A program made the translations under genes and the position numbers. From Oscillibacter valericigenes Sjm18-20 (lineage in GTDB: Bacteria; Bacillota; Clostridia; Oscillospirales; Oscillospiraceae), in NCBI GenBank assembly GCA_000283575.1, contig AP012044.1, forward strand, positions 310,001 to 374,000: 64,000 bases of DNA. The letters run 5' to 3'. The notes below the pieces were generated by a model. The model searched no databases. It was not told the origin of the DNA and saw nothing but the letters and a program-made list of their open reading frames with translations. This document shows positions 34,431 to 44,269 of this stretch, in pieces (position 1 is the stretch's first letter; each line of letters starts with the position of its first letter).

Positions 34431-37400
34431 ATGAGAGTATTGAATAAGAAAAGTGTAGTCATGGACGGCAATACCGCTGCCGCGTACGCCTCGTACGCGT
34501 TTACGGAGGTTGCCGCAATCTTCCCCATCACGCCGTCCTCCGCTATGGCGGAGAAGGTGGACGAATGGGCCGCCAAGGGGAAAAAGAACATCTTCGGGAA
34601 TACTGTGGATGTGATTCAGATGCAGTCCGAAGCCGGCGCCGCCGGTACCTGCCACGGTTCGCTGCAGGCCGGCGCTCTCACCACCACCTACACCGCCTCT
34701 CAGGGCCTGATGCTGATGATTCCGCCCATGTACAAAATCGGCGGCGAGTTTTTGCCCGGCGTGTTCCATGTGGCCTGCCGCACTGTAAGCGCCCATGCAC
34801 TGTCCATTTTTGGCGACCACTCCGATGCAATGACCTGCCGCATGACCGGCTTTGGCATGCTGATGTCCTCCTCCCCTCAGGAGGCTATGGATTTGGGAGC
34901 TGTTGCCCATCTGTCCGCCATTGGAGGCCGGTACGCCTTCATGCACTGCTTTGACGGCTTCCGTACCTCCCATGAGATGCAGCGCATTGAGGCGCTGGAC
35001 TATGAGGATCTTGCCAAGTTGGTGGATTACAGGCAGCTGGAGGCTTTCCGCAAAAACGGCCTGAACCCGGAGCATCCCTCCACCCGCGGCACCACCGTTA
35101 ATCCGGACGTATTCTTCCAGTGCAAGGAGGGCGCCAACGAAAAAATTGCCTCCATTCCCGGCGTTGTGCAGCACTACATGGACGAGGTTAACCGCCTCAC
35201 CGGCCGGGACTACAAACTGTTTAACTACTACGGCGCTCCCGATGCCGAGGAGGTTGCCGTCATCATGTGTTCCGGCGCGGAGACCGTGCGCGACACCGTG
35301 GATTATCTCAATGCCCATGGCCGCAAGGTCGGTATGGTGCAGGTACACTTGTATCGCCCCTTCTCTATTGAGCACTTTGTGGATGCCATCCCCGCTTCCT
35401 GCAAAAAGGTCGCCGTGCTGGACCGCACCAAGGAGTCCGGCTCCGTGGGCGAGCCGCTGTATCTGGATGTGCAGAGTGCACTGCAGCAGGCGGGCCGCGG
35501 CGACATTGCGGTGGTCGGCGGACGCTATGGCCTGGCCTCCAAGGACACCACTCCCGGCCAGATTGCCGCCGTATATACCAACCTGCGCCAGCCCCAGCCG
35601 AAAAGCAACTTTACCATCGGCATTTTGGACGATGTGACCCACACCTCCCTGCCGACTGAGGAGCTGGAGATCAGCTATCCCGGCCAGACAGCCTGTAAGA
35701 TCTGGGGCGTGGGCGGCGACGGAACGGTGGGCGCCAACAAAAACGCCATCACCATTATCGGCCTGACCGCCGATAAGTATGCGCAAGCTTACTTCTCCTA
35801 TGATTCCATGAAGTCCGGCGGTTTGACCCAGTCCCATCTGCGCTTTGGCGACGAGCCCATACACGCTACTTATCTGGTGAACGCAGCAGACTTCGTGGGC
35901 TGCCATGCACCCACCTATGTACATAAGTACGACACCACTGCCGACCTCAAGGACGGCGGCGTATACCTGCTCAACTGCCCCTGGTCCGCCTCGGAGCTGG
36001 ATGCCCATCTGCCGGCCAAGATGAAGCGTGATCTCGCCAACAAACACGCTCAATTCTACATTATGGATGCCACCAAGCTCGCCGGAGAGCTTGGCCTTGG
36101 CAATCGAATCAACACAATTCTGCAATCCGCCTTCTTCCAGCTGACCCAGGTCATTCCCATTGAAATGGCCGTGGCGGAGATGAAGAAGGGCAATTACCAG
36201 AGTTACTTTAAAAAGGGTGGCCAGGAGATTGTCGATCTCAACGACCGGGCCGTGGATGCAGGCGTGAGCGGCATGGTAAAAGTGGAGATTCCCAATTCCT
36301 GGGCCAACGCTCAGGACGGAGCGCCGGAAAGCCTGCAGGGCACCGAGTTCATTAAGGAAATTGTGGTACCCATGGATCGCCAGCATGGCGACGAGTTGCC
36401 GGTCTCCGTGTTTAAAAAGCACAACTGTCTGGACGGTACCTGGGAAAACGCCACCACCACCTACAGCAAGCGCGGCGTGGCCACTCATGTGCCTCACTGG
36501 AATCCCAACGTGTGCATCCAGTGCAACCGCTGCTCCATGTCCTGCCCTCACGCCGCCATTCGCCCCGTGCTGGTGACCGACGAGGAGAAGGCCGGAGCGC
36601 CCGCTTCCTTTGCCACCGTCCCCGCCAAGGGTGCCGGCATGAAGGATTATTCTTTCCGGATGCAGGTCTCCCCCTATGACTGCCTCGGTTGCGGCGTGTG
36701 TCTGACCGCCTGCCCTGCTGAGGGCGCGCTGACCATGGTTGCGATGAAGGACGAGGCCGACCAGCAGGCGAATTTTGACCGCTACGCCATGAATGAAGCG
36801 CTGCTGAAAAAGGACGCCATCAGCGACAAGAACGTGAAGGCGTCTCAGTTTGCCAAACCCTACTTCCAGTTCTCCGCCGCCTGCGCCGGCTGCGCTGAGA
36901 CCACCTATATCAAGCTGGTCACGCAGCTGTTCGGCAGCCGTATGTATGTGGCCAATGCCTCCGGCTGTTCCTCCGCCTACGGCGGCGCCATGCCCATGAC
37001 GCCCTATTCCTGCGACCAACGCGGCTTCGGTCCCTGCTGGGAGCAGTCGCTGTTTGAGGATAATGCCGAGTTTGCCTACGGCTTCCTCCATGCTCACGAC
37101 GCCATTCACAAGGAGCTGATGATTCGCCTGCACGCCCTGCGGGAGCGCGGCGTTGCGACGGAGGCAATTGACGCTTATCTGGCGCAGTGGGAGGATTCTC
37201 AGAAGTCCCGCGAGGTTACCGATGCGCTGCTGGCCGTACTAGAGAAGGCAGACAGCAGTGAGGAAGCGGAATTTGTTCTGAAGAACAGGGAGTACCTGGC
37301 CAAAAAGTCCATCTGGGCCTTTGGCGGAGACGGCTGGGCTTATGACATTGGCTTCGGCGGCATTGACCATGTGCTGGCTCAAAACCGCAATATCAATATG

Positions 37401-37955
37401 CTGGTGATGGATACCGAGGTCTATTCCAACACCGGCGGACAGTCCTCCAAGGCCACGCCCACCGCTGCGGTCGCCAAATTTGCCGCCGGCGGCAAGGCAG
37501 TCAAGAAAAAGGATCTGGGCGCCATCGCCATGAGTTATGGCTATATCTACGTGGCGCAGGTCGCCATGGGCTACGACCAGGCTCAGACGCTGAAGGCCAT
37601 CCGGGAGGCGGAGGCCTATCCCGGTCCTGCCATCGTCATTGCCTACTGCCCATGCCTGGAACACGGCATCAAGGCCGGCATGAGCTGCACGCAGCAGGAG
37701 ATGAAGAAGGCGGTGGAGTGCGGCTACTGGCACCTGTACCGCTATGATCCTCGCCTGACTTCCGAGGGGAAAAACCCCTTCCAGCTGGATTCTCCGGAGC
37801 CGGATTCCAGCAAAATGATGGACTACCTCAAGGGTGAAAATCGCTATTCCTCGCTGAAAATCAACTTCCCTGACCGTGCGGATCGCCTGTATCAGAAGAC
37901 CATTCAGGACGCCAGGGATCGCTACGCCAAATACCGCAAAATGGCAGAAAATTGA
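34431..37955 (+). CDS. nifJ: Pyruvate:ferredoxin (flavodoxin) oxidoreductase
   Basis: 1174 residues, full-length fused PFOR that oxidises pyruvate with CoA to acetyl-CoA and CO2 and reduces ferredoxin. Domain I starts VMDGNTAAAYASYAFTEVAA with FPITPSSAMAE (pyruvate site). A bacterial ferredoxin domain near residues 690-770 has two 4Fe4S motifs (CIQCNRCSMSCPHA and CLGCGVCLTACPAEGA). The C-terminal thiamine diphosphate domain has CAGCAETTY and GDGWAYDIGFGGIDHVL then DTEVYSNTGGQSSKATP. Start ATG behind AAGGAAGG. Heads a seven-gene plus-strand unit up to 44166. High GC and intact, unlike the surroundings. Confidence 0.97.
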   Translation: MRVLNKKSVVMDGNTAAAYASYAFTEVAAIFPITPSSAMAEKVDEWAAKGKKNIFGNTVDVIQMQSEAGAAGTCHGSLQAGALTTTYTASQGLMLMIPPMYKIGGEFLPGVFHVACRTVSAHALSIFGDHSDAMTCRMTGFGMLMSSSPQEAMDLGAVAHLSAIGGRYAFMHCFDGFRTSHEMQRIEALDYEDLAKLVDYRQLEAFRKNGLNPEHPSTRGTTVNPDVFFQCKEGANEKIASIPGVVQHYMDEVNRLTGRDYKLFNYYGAPDAEEVAVIMCSGAETVRDTVDYLNAHGRKVGMVQVHLYRPFSIEHFVDAIPASCKKVAVLDRTKESGSVGEPLYLDVQSALQQAGRGDIAVVGGRYGLASKDTTPGQIAAVYTNLRQPQPKSNFTIGILDDVTHTSLPTEELEISYPGQTACKIWGVGGDGTVGANKNAITIIGLTADKYAQAYFSYDSMKSGGLTQSHLRFGDEPIHATYLVNAADFVGCHAPTYVHKYDTTADLKDGGVYLLNCPWSASELDAHLPAKMKRDLANKHAQFYIMDATKLAGELGLGNRINTILQSAFFQLTQVIPIEMAVAEMKKGNYQSYFKKGGQEIVDLNDRAVDAGVSGMVKVEIPNSWANAQDGAPESLQGTEFIKEIVVPMDRQHGDELPVSVFKKHNCLDGTWENATTTYSKRGVATHVPHWNPNVCIQCNRCSMSCPHAAIRPVLVTDEEKAGAPASFATVPAKGAGMKDYSFRMQVSPYDCLGCGVCLTACPAEGALTMVAMKDEADQQANFDRYAMNEALLKKDAISDKNVKASQFAKPYFQFSAACAGCAETTYIKLVTQLFGSRMYVANASGCSSAYGGAMPMTPYSCDQRGFGPCWEQSLFEDNAEFAYGFLHAHDAIHKELMIRLHALRERGVATEAIDAYLAQWEDSQKSREVTDALLAVLEKADSSEEAEFVLKNREYLAKKSIWAFGGDGWAYDIGFGGIDHVLAQNRNINMLVMDTEVYSNTGGQSSKATPTAAVAKFAAGGKAVKKKDLGAIAMSYGYIYVAQVAMGYDQAQTLKAIREAEAYPGPAIVIAYCPCLEHGIKAGMSCTQQEMKKAVECGYWHLYRYDPRLTSEGKNPFQLDSPEPDSSKMMDYLKGENRYSSLKINFPDRADRLYQKTIQDARDRYAKYRKMAEN

Positions 37956-38011
37956 TCGTTCTTTTTTTAAAAACATATTGATCGGCCGCTTTCCCGAAAC
38001 TTACCTCTCTT

Positions 38012-38048
38012 GGACAATGCCGTATGTGAACTGCATACGGCATTGTCC
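38012..38048 (+). terminator. Perfect 15-bp intercistronic hairpin
   Basis: GGACAATGCCGTATG pairs with CATACGGCATTGTCC around a 7-base loop, in the 121-bp gap between nifJ and the FabZ-like gene. No T-tract follows, so it is more likely an mRNA-stability or attenuation structure than a full terminator. Confidence 0.6.
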
Positions 38049-38076
38049 GCACAGAACCATCGAAAGGATATATCAT

Positions 38077-38508
38077 ATGAAAATGGATCAGGAAGCAATC
38101 CGGCGGGTAATCCCCCACCGGGACCCCATGCTTTTGGTGACCACCGTGGAGGATATGACTCCGGGGGAGCACATTACTACCACATTTTTTGTAGATTCCA
38201 CTCGTGAAATTTTTAAAGGCCATTTCCCAGGCGATCCTGTTTTACCGGGGGTATACTCGGTGGAATGCATGGCTCAGACCGCGGATATTCTGCTGTTGTC
38301 CACCCCGCGGTACGCTGGTAAAACCCCTTTGTTTTTGGGCATCAACAACGTGCGGTTCCTAAAGAAAATTCTTCCCGGAGACACAATTGAAATCCACGCA
38401 GAACTCTTCAGTGAGCGGCCCGAAAAAGCCATTGCTACCTGCGCCGCCAAGATATACAACCATGGCGAACTGGCGGCATCCGGTGAAGTGACGCTGGCTA
38501 TGCGTTGA
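38077..38508 (+). CDS. FabZ-like 3-hydroxyacyl thioester dehydratase
   Basis: 143 residues from ATG 38077 (GAAAGGATATATC upstream). Hot-dog fold enzyme with the FabZ signatures IPHRDPMLLVTTVEDMTPGE, FKGHFPGDPVLPGVYSVECM (catalytic His and Glu) and FLGINNVRFLKKILPGDTIE. It dehydrates a 3-hydroxyacyl-ACP or -CoA. Isolated from fatty-acid-synthesis genes and placed between PFOR and 4-hydroxybutyryl-CoA dehydratase. A CoA-linked substrate in this catabolic operon is therefore more plausible than a role in lipid synthesis; that is inference. Confidence 0.85.
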   Translation: MKMDQEAIRRVIPHRDPMLLVTTVEDMTPGEHITTTFFVDSTREIFKGHFPGDPVLPGVYSVECMAQTADILLLSTPRYAGKTPLFLGINNVRFLKKILPGDTIEIHAELFSERPEKAIATCAAKIYNHGELAASGEVTLAMR

Positions 38509-38547
38509 TCCCGCTGTCCACATACATTTTAAATAAGGAGGAGACAT

Positions 38548-40035
38548 ATGTCCTTAAAAACAGCGAAAGAGTACATAGAGAGCCTGCGGGGGATGAAGAC
38601 GCGGGTGTACATGTTCGGCGAGAAGATCGACAACTGGGTGGACCACCCCATGATCCGGCCCAGCATCAACTGCGTGGCCATGACCTACGGCCTGGCCCAC
38701 GACCCGCGGTACGCGGATCTGATGACGGCCACGTCCAGCCTGACGGGCCGCACCATCAACCGCTTCACCCACCTCCACCAGTCCGCCGAGGATCTTGTGA
38801 AGAAGGTGAAAATGCAGCGCCTGCTTGGCCAGAAGACCGCCAGCTGCTTCCAGCGCTGCGTGGGCATGGACGCCTTCAACGCTGTGTTTTCCACGACGTT
38901 TGAAATCGACGAGGCCCACGGCACCCGCTACCACGAGAACTTCAAGAAGTTCCTCACCATGGTCCAGGACGAGGACCTGACGGTGGACGGGGCCATGACG
39001 GACCCCAAGGGGGACCGGTCCAAAGCCCCCCACCAGCAGGCGGACCCGGACATGTACCTCCACGTGGTGGAGCGCCGGGAGGACGGGATCGTGGTCTGCG
39101 GTGCCAAGTGCCACCAGACCGGCTCCGTCAACTCCCACTGGCACATCTTCATGCCCACCATCGCCATGGGCCCGGAGGATAGGGACTGGGCTGTGTCCTT
39201 CGCCTGCCCCACCGACGCGGAGGGCATCTACCTCATCTACGGCCGCCAGTCCTGCGACACCCGCAAGCTGGAGGAGAACGCCGACATCGACCTTGGCAAC
39301 AAGAAGTTCGGCGGCCAGGAGGCATTGGTGGTGCTGGACCACGTGTTTATTCCCAACGAGTACCTCTTTCTCAACGGCGAATATGAGTTCGCCGGGATGA
39401 TGGTGGAGCGGTTCGCCGGATACCACCGCCAGAGCTACGGCGGGTGCAAGGTGGGCGTGGGCGACGTGGTGATCGGGGCGGCGGCGCTGGCCGCCGAGTA
39501 CAACGGCGTGGAGAAGGCCTCCGCGGTGAAGGACAAGCTCATCGAGATGACCCATCTCAACGAGACGCTCTACTCCTGCGGCATCGCCTGCTCCTGCGAG
39601 GGCTGCCCGACGAAGGCGGGCAACTACCAGATCGATTTGCTGCTTGCCAACGTGTGCAAGCAGAACGTCACCCGCTTTCCCTATGAGATCGTGCGCCTTG
39701 CCGAGGATGTGGCCGGCGGCGCCATGGTTACTTTGCCCTCCGAAAAGGATTTCAAGTCCGACACAGTGGTGGGCAACAGCGGCGAGACCATCGGCGAGAT
39801 CTGCAGCAAATATTTCAAGACCAAGGAGGAGGTTTCCACCGAGGACCGGGCGAGGGTTTTCCGGTTTTTGGAGAACATCTGCCTTGGGTCCGCCGCCGTG
39901 GGCTACCGCACGGAGTCCCTGCACGGCGCGGGTTCGCCCCAGGCCCAGCGCATCATGATCGCCCGGCAGGGAGATTTTCAGGGCAAGAAGGAACTGGCGA
40001 AAAACATCGCCGGCATTCAAGACGAGAAGAAGTAA
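38548..40035 (+). CDS. abfD: 4-Hydroxybutyryl-CoA dehydratase / vinylacetyl-CoA delta-isomerase
   Basis: 495 residues. Belongs to the 4-hydroxyphenylacetate 3-hydroxylase fold but carries the complete set of 4Fe4S ligands of AbfD: Cys100, Cys104 (SCFQRCVGMD), His293 and Cys300 (GYHRQSYGGCKVG). These match, shifted by one, Cys99, Cys103, His292 and Cys299 of the Clostridium aminobutyricum enzyme. It dehydrates 4-hydroxybutyryl-CoA to crotonyl-CoA by a radical mechanism using FAD and the cluster; it is oxygen-sensitive and cytosolic. Strong AAGGAGGAGACAT site. The next genes (acyl-CoA dehydrogenase, EtfBA) would reduce crotonyl-CoA. No CoA-transferase or 4-hydroxybutyrate dehydrogenase gene lies nearby. 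Confidence 0.93.
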   Translation: MSLKTAKEYIESLRGMKTRVYMFGEKIDNWVDHPMIRPSINCVAMTYGLAHDPRYADLMTATSSLTGRTINRFTHLHQSAEDLVKKVKMQRLLGQKTASCFQRCVGMDAFNAVFSTTFEIDEAHGTRYHENFKKFLTMVQDEDLTVDGAMTDPKGDRSKAPHQQADPDMYLHVVERREDGIVVCGAKCHQTGSVNSHWHIFMPTIAMGPEDRDWAVSFACPTDAEGIYLIYGRQSCDTRKLEENADIDLGNKKFGGQEALVVLDHVFIPNEYLFLNGEYEFAGMMVERFAGYHRQSYGGCKVGVGDVVIGAAALAAEYNGVEKASAVKDKLIEMTHLNETLYSCGIACSCEGCPTKAGNYQIDLLLANVCKQNVTRFPYEIVRLAEDVAGGAMVTLPSEKDFKSDTVVGNSGETIGEICSKYFKTKEEVSTEDRARVFRFLENICLGSAAVGYRTESLHGAGSPQAQRIMIARQGDFQGKKELAKNIAGIQDEKK

Positions 40036-40053
40036 AAACATAGGAGGATAACC

Positions 40054-41190
40054 ATGGATTTCGAGCTGACCCAAGAGCAGGAGCTGATCCGCAAGACGAT
40101 GAGTGAATTTACGGAACATGAGATCAAGCCCATCGCCGCCGAGACCGACCGCACCTGCGCCTATCCCAAGGGGACCATCGACCAGCTGTTCCGCTACGGC
40201 ATCATGGGCATGAGCGTGCCGAAGGAGTACGGCGGCTCCGGCGCGGACGACCTGTCCGCCGCCCTTGCCATCGAGGAAATCTCCAAAGCCTGCGCATCCA
40301 CCGGCGACATTGTCGCCACCCACAACGGCCTGTGCTGCGGCCCCATCATCCAAAACGGCACCGAAGAACAGAAGCAAAAATACCTGCGCATGCTCACCGA
40401 AGGCGGCAAGCTGGGTGCTTTCTGCCTCACCGAGCCGGACGCCGGCTCCGATGCCTCCAAGGGCACGACGGTTGCAAAGCTGGAGGGCGACCACTACGTC
40501 CTCAACGGCTCCAAGATCTTCATCACCAACGGCTACGCCGCCGAGGTGTTCGTGGTCTTCGCCATGACCGACCCCTCCAAGGGGACAAAGGGCATCTCCG
40601 CCTTCATTGTGGAGAACACCTTTCCCGGTTTCTCCGTTGGAAAGCATGAGGAGAAGATGGGCCTGCACGGCTCCCCCACCGCCGAGATCGTGTTCACCGA
40701 CTGCATCGTGCCGAAAGAGAACCTGCTGGGCAAAGAGGGCAAGGGCTTCAAGATCGCCATGCAGACCTTGGACGGCGGACGCATCGGCATCGCTGCGCAG
40801 TCCTTGGGCCTGGCGGAGGGTGCCATGGAGGAAGCGGTGAATTACACCAAGAGCCGCGTCCAGTTCGGCCGCCCCATCTCCAAATTCCAGAACACCCAGT
40901 TCCTCTTCGCGGACATGGCCGTGTCCATCGAGGCGGGGAAGCTCCTGACCTATCAGGCTGCCATGCGCAAGACAAAGGGCCAGTCTTTCACCAAGGAGGC
41001 CGCCATGGCCAAGCTGTTCTGCTCCGAGGCCGCCATGCACATCACCACCAAGTCCGTCCAGATGTTTGGCGGTTATGGCTACACAAAGGACTTTCCCATT
41101 GAGCGCATGATGCGCGACGCGAAGATCACCGAGATCTACGAGGGCACCTCCGAGATCCAACGCGTGGTCATTTCCAACCAGATTCTGTAA
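40054..41190 (+). CDS. Acyl-CoA dehydrogenase (butyryl-CoA dehydrogenase type)
   Basis: 378 residues, FAD-dependent. Shows FELTQEQELIRKTMSEFTEH, the FAD/substrate loop FCLTEPDAGSDASKG, the second signature LDGGRIGIAAQSLGLAEGAM, and QMFGGYGYTKDFPIERMMRD then KITEIYEGTSEIQR with the catalytic Glu. With the downstream EtfBA it would reduce crotonyl-CoA to butyryl-CoA; in Clostridia such complexes often bifurcate electrons from NADH to ferredoxin. AGGAGG precedes the start. Gap of 18 bp from abfD and 14 bp to etfB, clearly one operon. Confidence 0.93.
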   Translation: MDFELTQEQELIRKTMSEFTEHEIKPIAAETDRTCAYPKGTIDQLFRYGIMGMSVPKEYGGSGADDLSAALAIEEISKACASTGDIVATHNGLCCGPIIQNGTEEQKQKYLRMLTEGGKLGAFCLTEPDAGSDASKGTTVAKLEGDHYVLNGSKIFITNGYAAEVFVVFAMTDPSKGTKGISAFIVENTFPGFSVGKHEEKMGLHGSPTAEIVFTDCIVPKENLLGKEGKGFKIAMQTLDGGRIGIAAQSLGLAEGAMEEAVNYTKSRVQFGRPISKFQNTQFLFADMAVSIEAGKLLTYQAAMRKTKGQSFTKEAAMAKLFCSEAAMHITTKSVQMFGGYGYTKDFPIERMMRDAKITEIYEGTSEIQRVVISNQIL

Positions 41191-41204
41191 GGAGGTAGAG
41201 AGTC

Positions 41205-42005
41205 ATGAAAATCATTGTAAGTGTAAAGCAGGTACCCGATACCTCCGGAAAGGTGGCGGTGAACCCGGACGGAACGCTGGACCGGGCGTCCATGCAGACC
41301 ATCACCAACCCCGATGACCTGAACGCGGTGGAGGCCGCCCTGAAGCTGAAGGACGAGACGGGCTGCAAGGTCGTCGTCGTCACCATGGGTCCCCCTCCTG
41401 CGGCCGGGATGCTGCGGGAGATCATGGCCCGGGGCGCGGACGAGGGCGTTCTGGTCTCCGCCCGTGAGTTCGGCGGCAGCGATACATACGCCACTTCCCA
41501 GATCCTGGCCGCGGCTATCAGCCGCATCGGGGTGGAGAAGGACGACATCGTGATGTGCGGCCGTCAGGCCATCGACGGCGACACCGCCCAGGTGGGCCCC
41601 CAGATCGCCGAGAAGCTGCACCTGCCCCAGGTGACTTACGCCGCCGACATTCAAAAGACCGGCGACACCATCACCGTCAAGCGCATGCTGGAGGACGGCT
41701 ACATGACCATCAAGGTCAAGACGCCGTGCCTTCTGACCTGCATTAAGGAGCTGAACACCCCCCGTTACATGAGCGTGGGCGGCATTTTCGAGGCTTATGG
41801 CAAGCCGCTTGCGACCTTCGATTACGAGACGCTGAAAAACGATCCCCTGATCGATCCCACCACCATCGGCCTGAAGGGTTCTCCCACCAATATTCTCACA
41901 TCCTTCACGCCGCCCCAGAAGGGCGCGGGCATGATGCTGGAGGGCGCCGACAAAGCGAGCTGCGAGAAGCTGGCGGGGATTCTGACCGCCAAGCACATCA
42001 TCTGA
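41205..42005 (+). CDS. etfB: Electron transfer flavoprotein beta subunit
   Basis: 266 residues. MKIIVSVKQVPDTSGKVAVN, TITNPDDLNAVEAALKLKDE, ARGADEGVLVSAREFGGSDT, DIVMCGRQAIDGDTAQVGPQ (the EtfB signature) and the C-terminal arm KGSPTNILTSFTPPQKGAG are all present. Forms a heterodimer with EtfA. The beta subunit of the clostridial bifurcating type holds the FAD that accepts hydride from NADH. GGAGG start site; 11 bp to etfA. Confidence 0.95.
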   Translation: MKIIVSVKQVPDTSGKVAVNPDGTLDRASMQTITNPDDLNAVEAALKLKDETGCKVVVVTMGPPPAAGMLREIMARGADEGVLVSAREFGGSDTYATSQILAAAISRIGVEKDDIVMCGRQAIDGDTAQVGPQIAEKLHLPQVTYAADIQKTGDTITVKRMLEDGYMTIKVKTPCLLTCIKELNTPRYMSVGGIFEAYGKPLATFDYETLKNDPLIDPTTIGLKGSPTNILTSFTPPQKGAGMMLEGADKASCEKLAGILTAKHII

Positions 42006-42016
42006 GAAAGGGGTAA

Positions 42017-43156
42017 TTGAACATGTCTTTTAACAATACGGATATCGCTGCTTTCAAGGATGTATGGGTGTTCTGCGAGCAGCGTCAGGGCAAGCTGATG
42101 CCCACCGATTTTGAGCTGATCTCCGAAGGACGGAAGCTGGCGGACGAGCTGGGCGTGGATCTGTGCGGCCTGCTGCTGGGCGACAAGGTCGAGGGTCTGG
42201 CCAAAGAGCTTGGCGGCTACGGCGCGGACAAGGTCTATGTCTGCGACAGCCCCATGTTGAAAAACTACACCACCGGCGGCTACACCACGGCAATCTGCCA
42301 GGTGATCGAGGAGCTGAAGCCCGAGGTCATGCTGTTCGGCGCCACCAACATCGGCCGGGACCTGGGCCCCCGCTGCGCCGCCCGCCTGCACACCGGCCTT
42401 TGCGCGGACTGCACGCATCTGGACGTGGATATGCCCATCTACAAGGACTTTCTGCGGGAGGCGTCCACTCTTGCCCCGGAGAAGATCGACGGATTGAACA
42501 CCGCCGTGGTTCTGGGCGAGAAGCACGACGTGTCCCGGGACCTGAAGATGACCCGCCCCGCGTTCGGCGGCCATCTGATGGCCTCCATCATCTGCCCGAG
42601 GTTCCGTCCCGCCATGGCGACGGTGCGTCCGGGCGTGATGAAGAAGAATCCTTTCGACCAGGCCAAGGCGGATGCCTGTGAGATCGTGAAGCCCGCCTTC
42701 ACAGTGACCGAAGATGACGTCCAGACCGAGGTGGTCGAGGTCGTCAAGGCCGCGAAGAAGCTGGTGGATCTGATCGGCGCGGACTTCATCGTCTCCGTCG
42801 GCCGCGGCATCAGCAAGGATGTTGCTGGCGGTATCAAGCTGGCGGAAGAGCTGGCAGCCGAGCTGGGCGGCGTTGTGGGCGGCTCCCGCGCCACCATCGA
42901 CTCCGGGTGGCTGTCCGCGGACCATCAGGTGGGCCAGACGGGCAAGACCGTCCATCCGAAGGTGTACGTCGCTCTGGGCATTTCCGGCGCCATCCAGCAC
43001 AAGGCCGGCATGCAGGATTCCGAGTGCATCATCGCGGTGAACAAGAACGACACCGCCCCCATCTTTGAGATCGCCGACTACGGCATCTGCGGCGACCTCT
43101 TCAAGGTTACCCCCATGCTCACCGAGGCCATTAGAGCCGCCAAGGCTAGCAAATAA
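42017..43156 (+). CDS. etfA: Electron transfer flavoprotein alpha subunit
   Basis: 379 residues. The N-terminal half reads FKDVWVFCEQRQGKLMPTDF and LLGDKVEGLAKELGGYGADK. The C-terminal FAD domain has VGRGISKDVAGGIKLAEELA, GSRATIDSGWLSADHQVGQT (FAD-binding SR/T and QVGQTGK) and ALGISGAIQHKAGMQDSECI. Partner of EtfB, delivering electrons to the acyl-CoA dehydrogenase. Full length. There is no ferredoxin domain fused at the N-terminus. Confidence 0.95.
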   Translation: MNMSFNNTDIAAFKDVWVFCEQRQGKLMPTDFELISEGRKLADELGVDLCGLLLGDKVEGLAKELGGYGADKVYVCDSPMLKNYTTGGYTTAICQVIEELKPEVMLFGATNIGRDLGPRCAARLHTGLCADCTHLDVDMPIYKDFLREASTLAPEKIDGLNTAVVLGEKHDVSRDLKMTRPAFGGHLMASIICPRFRPAMATVRPGVMKKNPFDQAKADACEIVKPAFTVTEDDVQTEVVEVVKAAKKLVDLIGADFIVSVGRGISKDVAGGIKLAEELAAELGGVVGGSRATIDSGWLSADHQVGQTGKTVHPKVYVALGISGAIQHKAGMQDSECIIAVNKNDTAPIFEIADYGICGDLFKVTPMLTEAIRAAKASK

Positions 43157-43203
43157 AAACCGAAATTCAATTTTCAAAATTGATAAGAAAAGGTGAATTT
43201 AAA

Positions 43204-44166
43204 TTGGCAAAGTATAAGGTGTTTGTTACCGATCAACGTCAGCCCAGTTTTGAAATTGAGCGTCATATTCTGGAAGAGTGCGATGCGGAGTTGATCCTGT
43301 GTGACTGTAAAACCTCGGATGATATTATCCGCGAATGTGCTCTCGAAGCAGACGCCATTCTTCTTGATCTGGCTCCCATGGATGGCAAAGCCGTTCGCGC
43401 TTTTAAAAAGTGTAAGGCGATCAGCCGTTATGGCGTTGGAGTCGATAACGTTGATATAAAAGTGGCTACCGAGTGCGGAATTCAGGTAACAAACGTTCCT
43501 GACTATTGCATGGAGGACGTCTCAGATCACGCTGTTGCTATGATGCTTGCGTGCATGAGAAACATTGCCATGCGTGATAGATTGGTTCGCACTGGCCACT
43601 GGAATATTCAGGCTCCCAGCTATCGCCTGAAGGATAAGACGTTAGGTGTGGTCGGCGCAGGCCGTATTGCTAGAGCATTGATCCGCAAGGTCAGCGGGTT
43701 TGGCTTCAAGGAGGTTGTAGCTTATGATCCGTTCATCTCAGCTGAAAACCTGAAAGAGATTGGCGTGCGTAAAGTTGAATTTGATGAGTTGCTGTCTGTT
43801 TCCGATATTATCTCGTTGCATCTGAATCTGACGGATGAGACCAGAGGCATCATAAATGCAGAAGCGATTTCCAAGATGAAGGATACGGCTCTGCTTGTCA
43901 ATGTCAGCCGTGGCGGATTAATTGACGACGGCGCCTTGATCGATGCGCTGAAGAACCATAAGATTATGGGAGCGGGATTGGATACGCACTGCATTGAGCC
44001 GGTTCCCATGAACTCCGAGTATATGAAGCTTGACAGCGTCATTCTTACCGACCATGCGGCGTATAACACCGTTGAAGGCGTTACGGAGCTCAAGACCAAG
44101 GCTGCCAAAAACATTTTGGCTGTCCTGCAAGGCCAGACACCGGCCTATCCGGTCAATAAACTCTGA
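43204..44166 (+). CDS. D-2-hydroxyacid dehydrogenase family protein
   Basis: About 320 residues, NAD(P)-dependent reduction of a 2-keto acid (glyoxylate/hydroxypyruvate/phosphoglycerate dehydrogenase-like). The nucleotide-binding loop is KTLGVVGAGRIARALIRKV. Catalytic Arg is in LLVNVSRGGLIDDGALIDAL, the Glu-His pair region in GLDTHCIEPVPMNSEYMKLD. The TTG start at 43204 is preferred over TTG 43180 because AAAAGGTG lies 8 bp upstream. Base composition is lower in GC than etfA before it, so it may have joined the operon separately. Last gene before the terminator at 44270. Confidence 0.88.
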   Translation: MAKYKVFVTDQRQPSFEIERHILEECDAELILCDCKTSDDIIRECALEADAILLDLAPMDGKAVRAFKKCKAISRYGVGVDNVDIKVATECGIQVTNVPDYCMEDVSDHAVAMMLACMRNIAMRDRLVRTGHWNIQAPSYRLKDKTLGVVGAGRIARALIRKVSGFGFKEVVAYDPFISAENLKEIGVRKVEFDELLSVSDIISLHLNLTDETRGIINAEAISKMKDTALLVNVSRGGLIDDGALIDALKNHKIMGAGLDTHCIEPVPMNSEYMKLDSVILTDHAAYNTVEGVTELKTKAAKNILAVLQGQTPAYPVNKL

Positions 44167-44269
44167 GTAGTCCCTTTCACTTGACGGAAAATGGCAAACA
44201 CCTATATATAATGAATCGAAAAGTGGAATACTACTCCGTCAAGAGAATAATGAAAAAGCGAAAAGATAT

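Noticed and set aside
34371-37133. Very long open frame (about 920 codons) antisense to nifJ
   Set aside because: It is low-complexity (Gly/Ala/His/Leu) and exactly opposite a well-conserved PFOR gene in GC-rich DNA; a codon-bias shadow.
38554-41160. Long antisense open frame across abfD and the acyl-CoA dehydrogenase
   Set aside because: Spans two unrelated genes and has the biased composition expected from GC-rich third positions on the other strand.
41822-43177. Antisense open frame over etfB/etfA
   Set aside because: Same reason; it has no motifs or ribosome binding site, and EtfBA are unmistakable on the plus strand.
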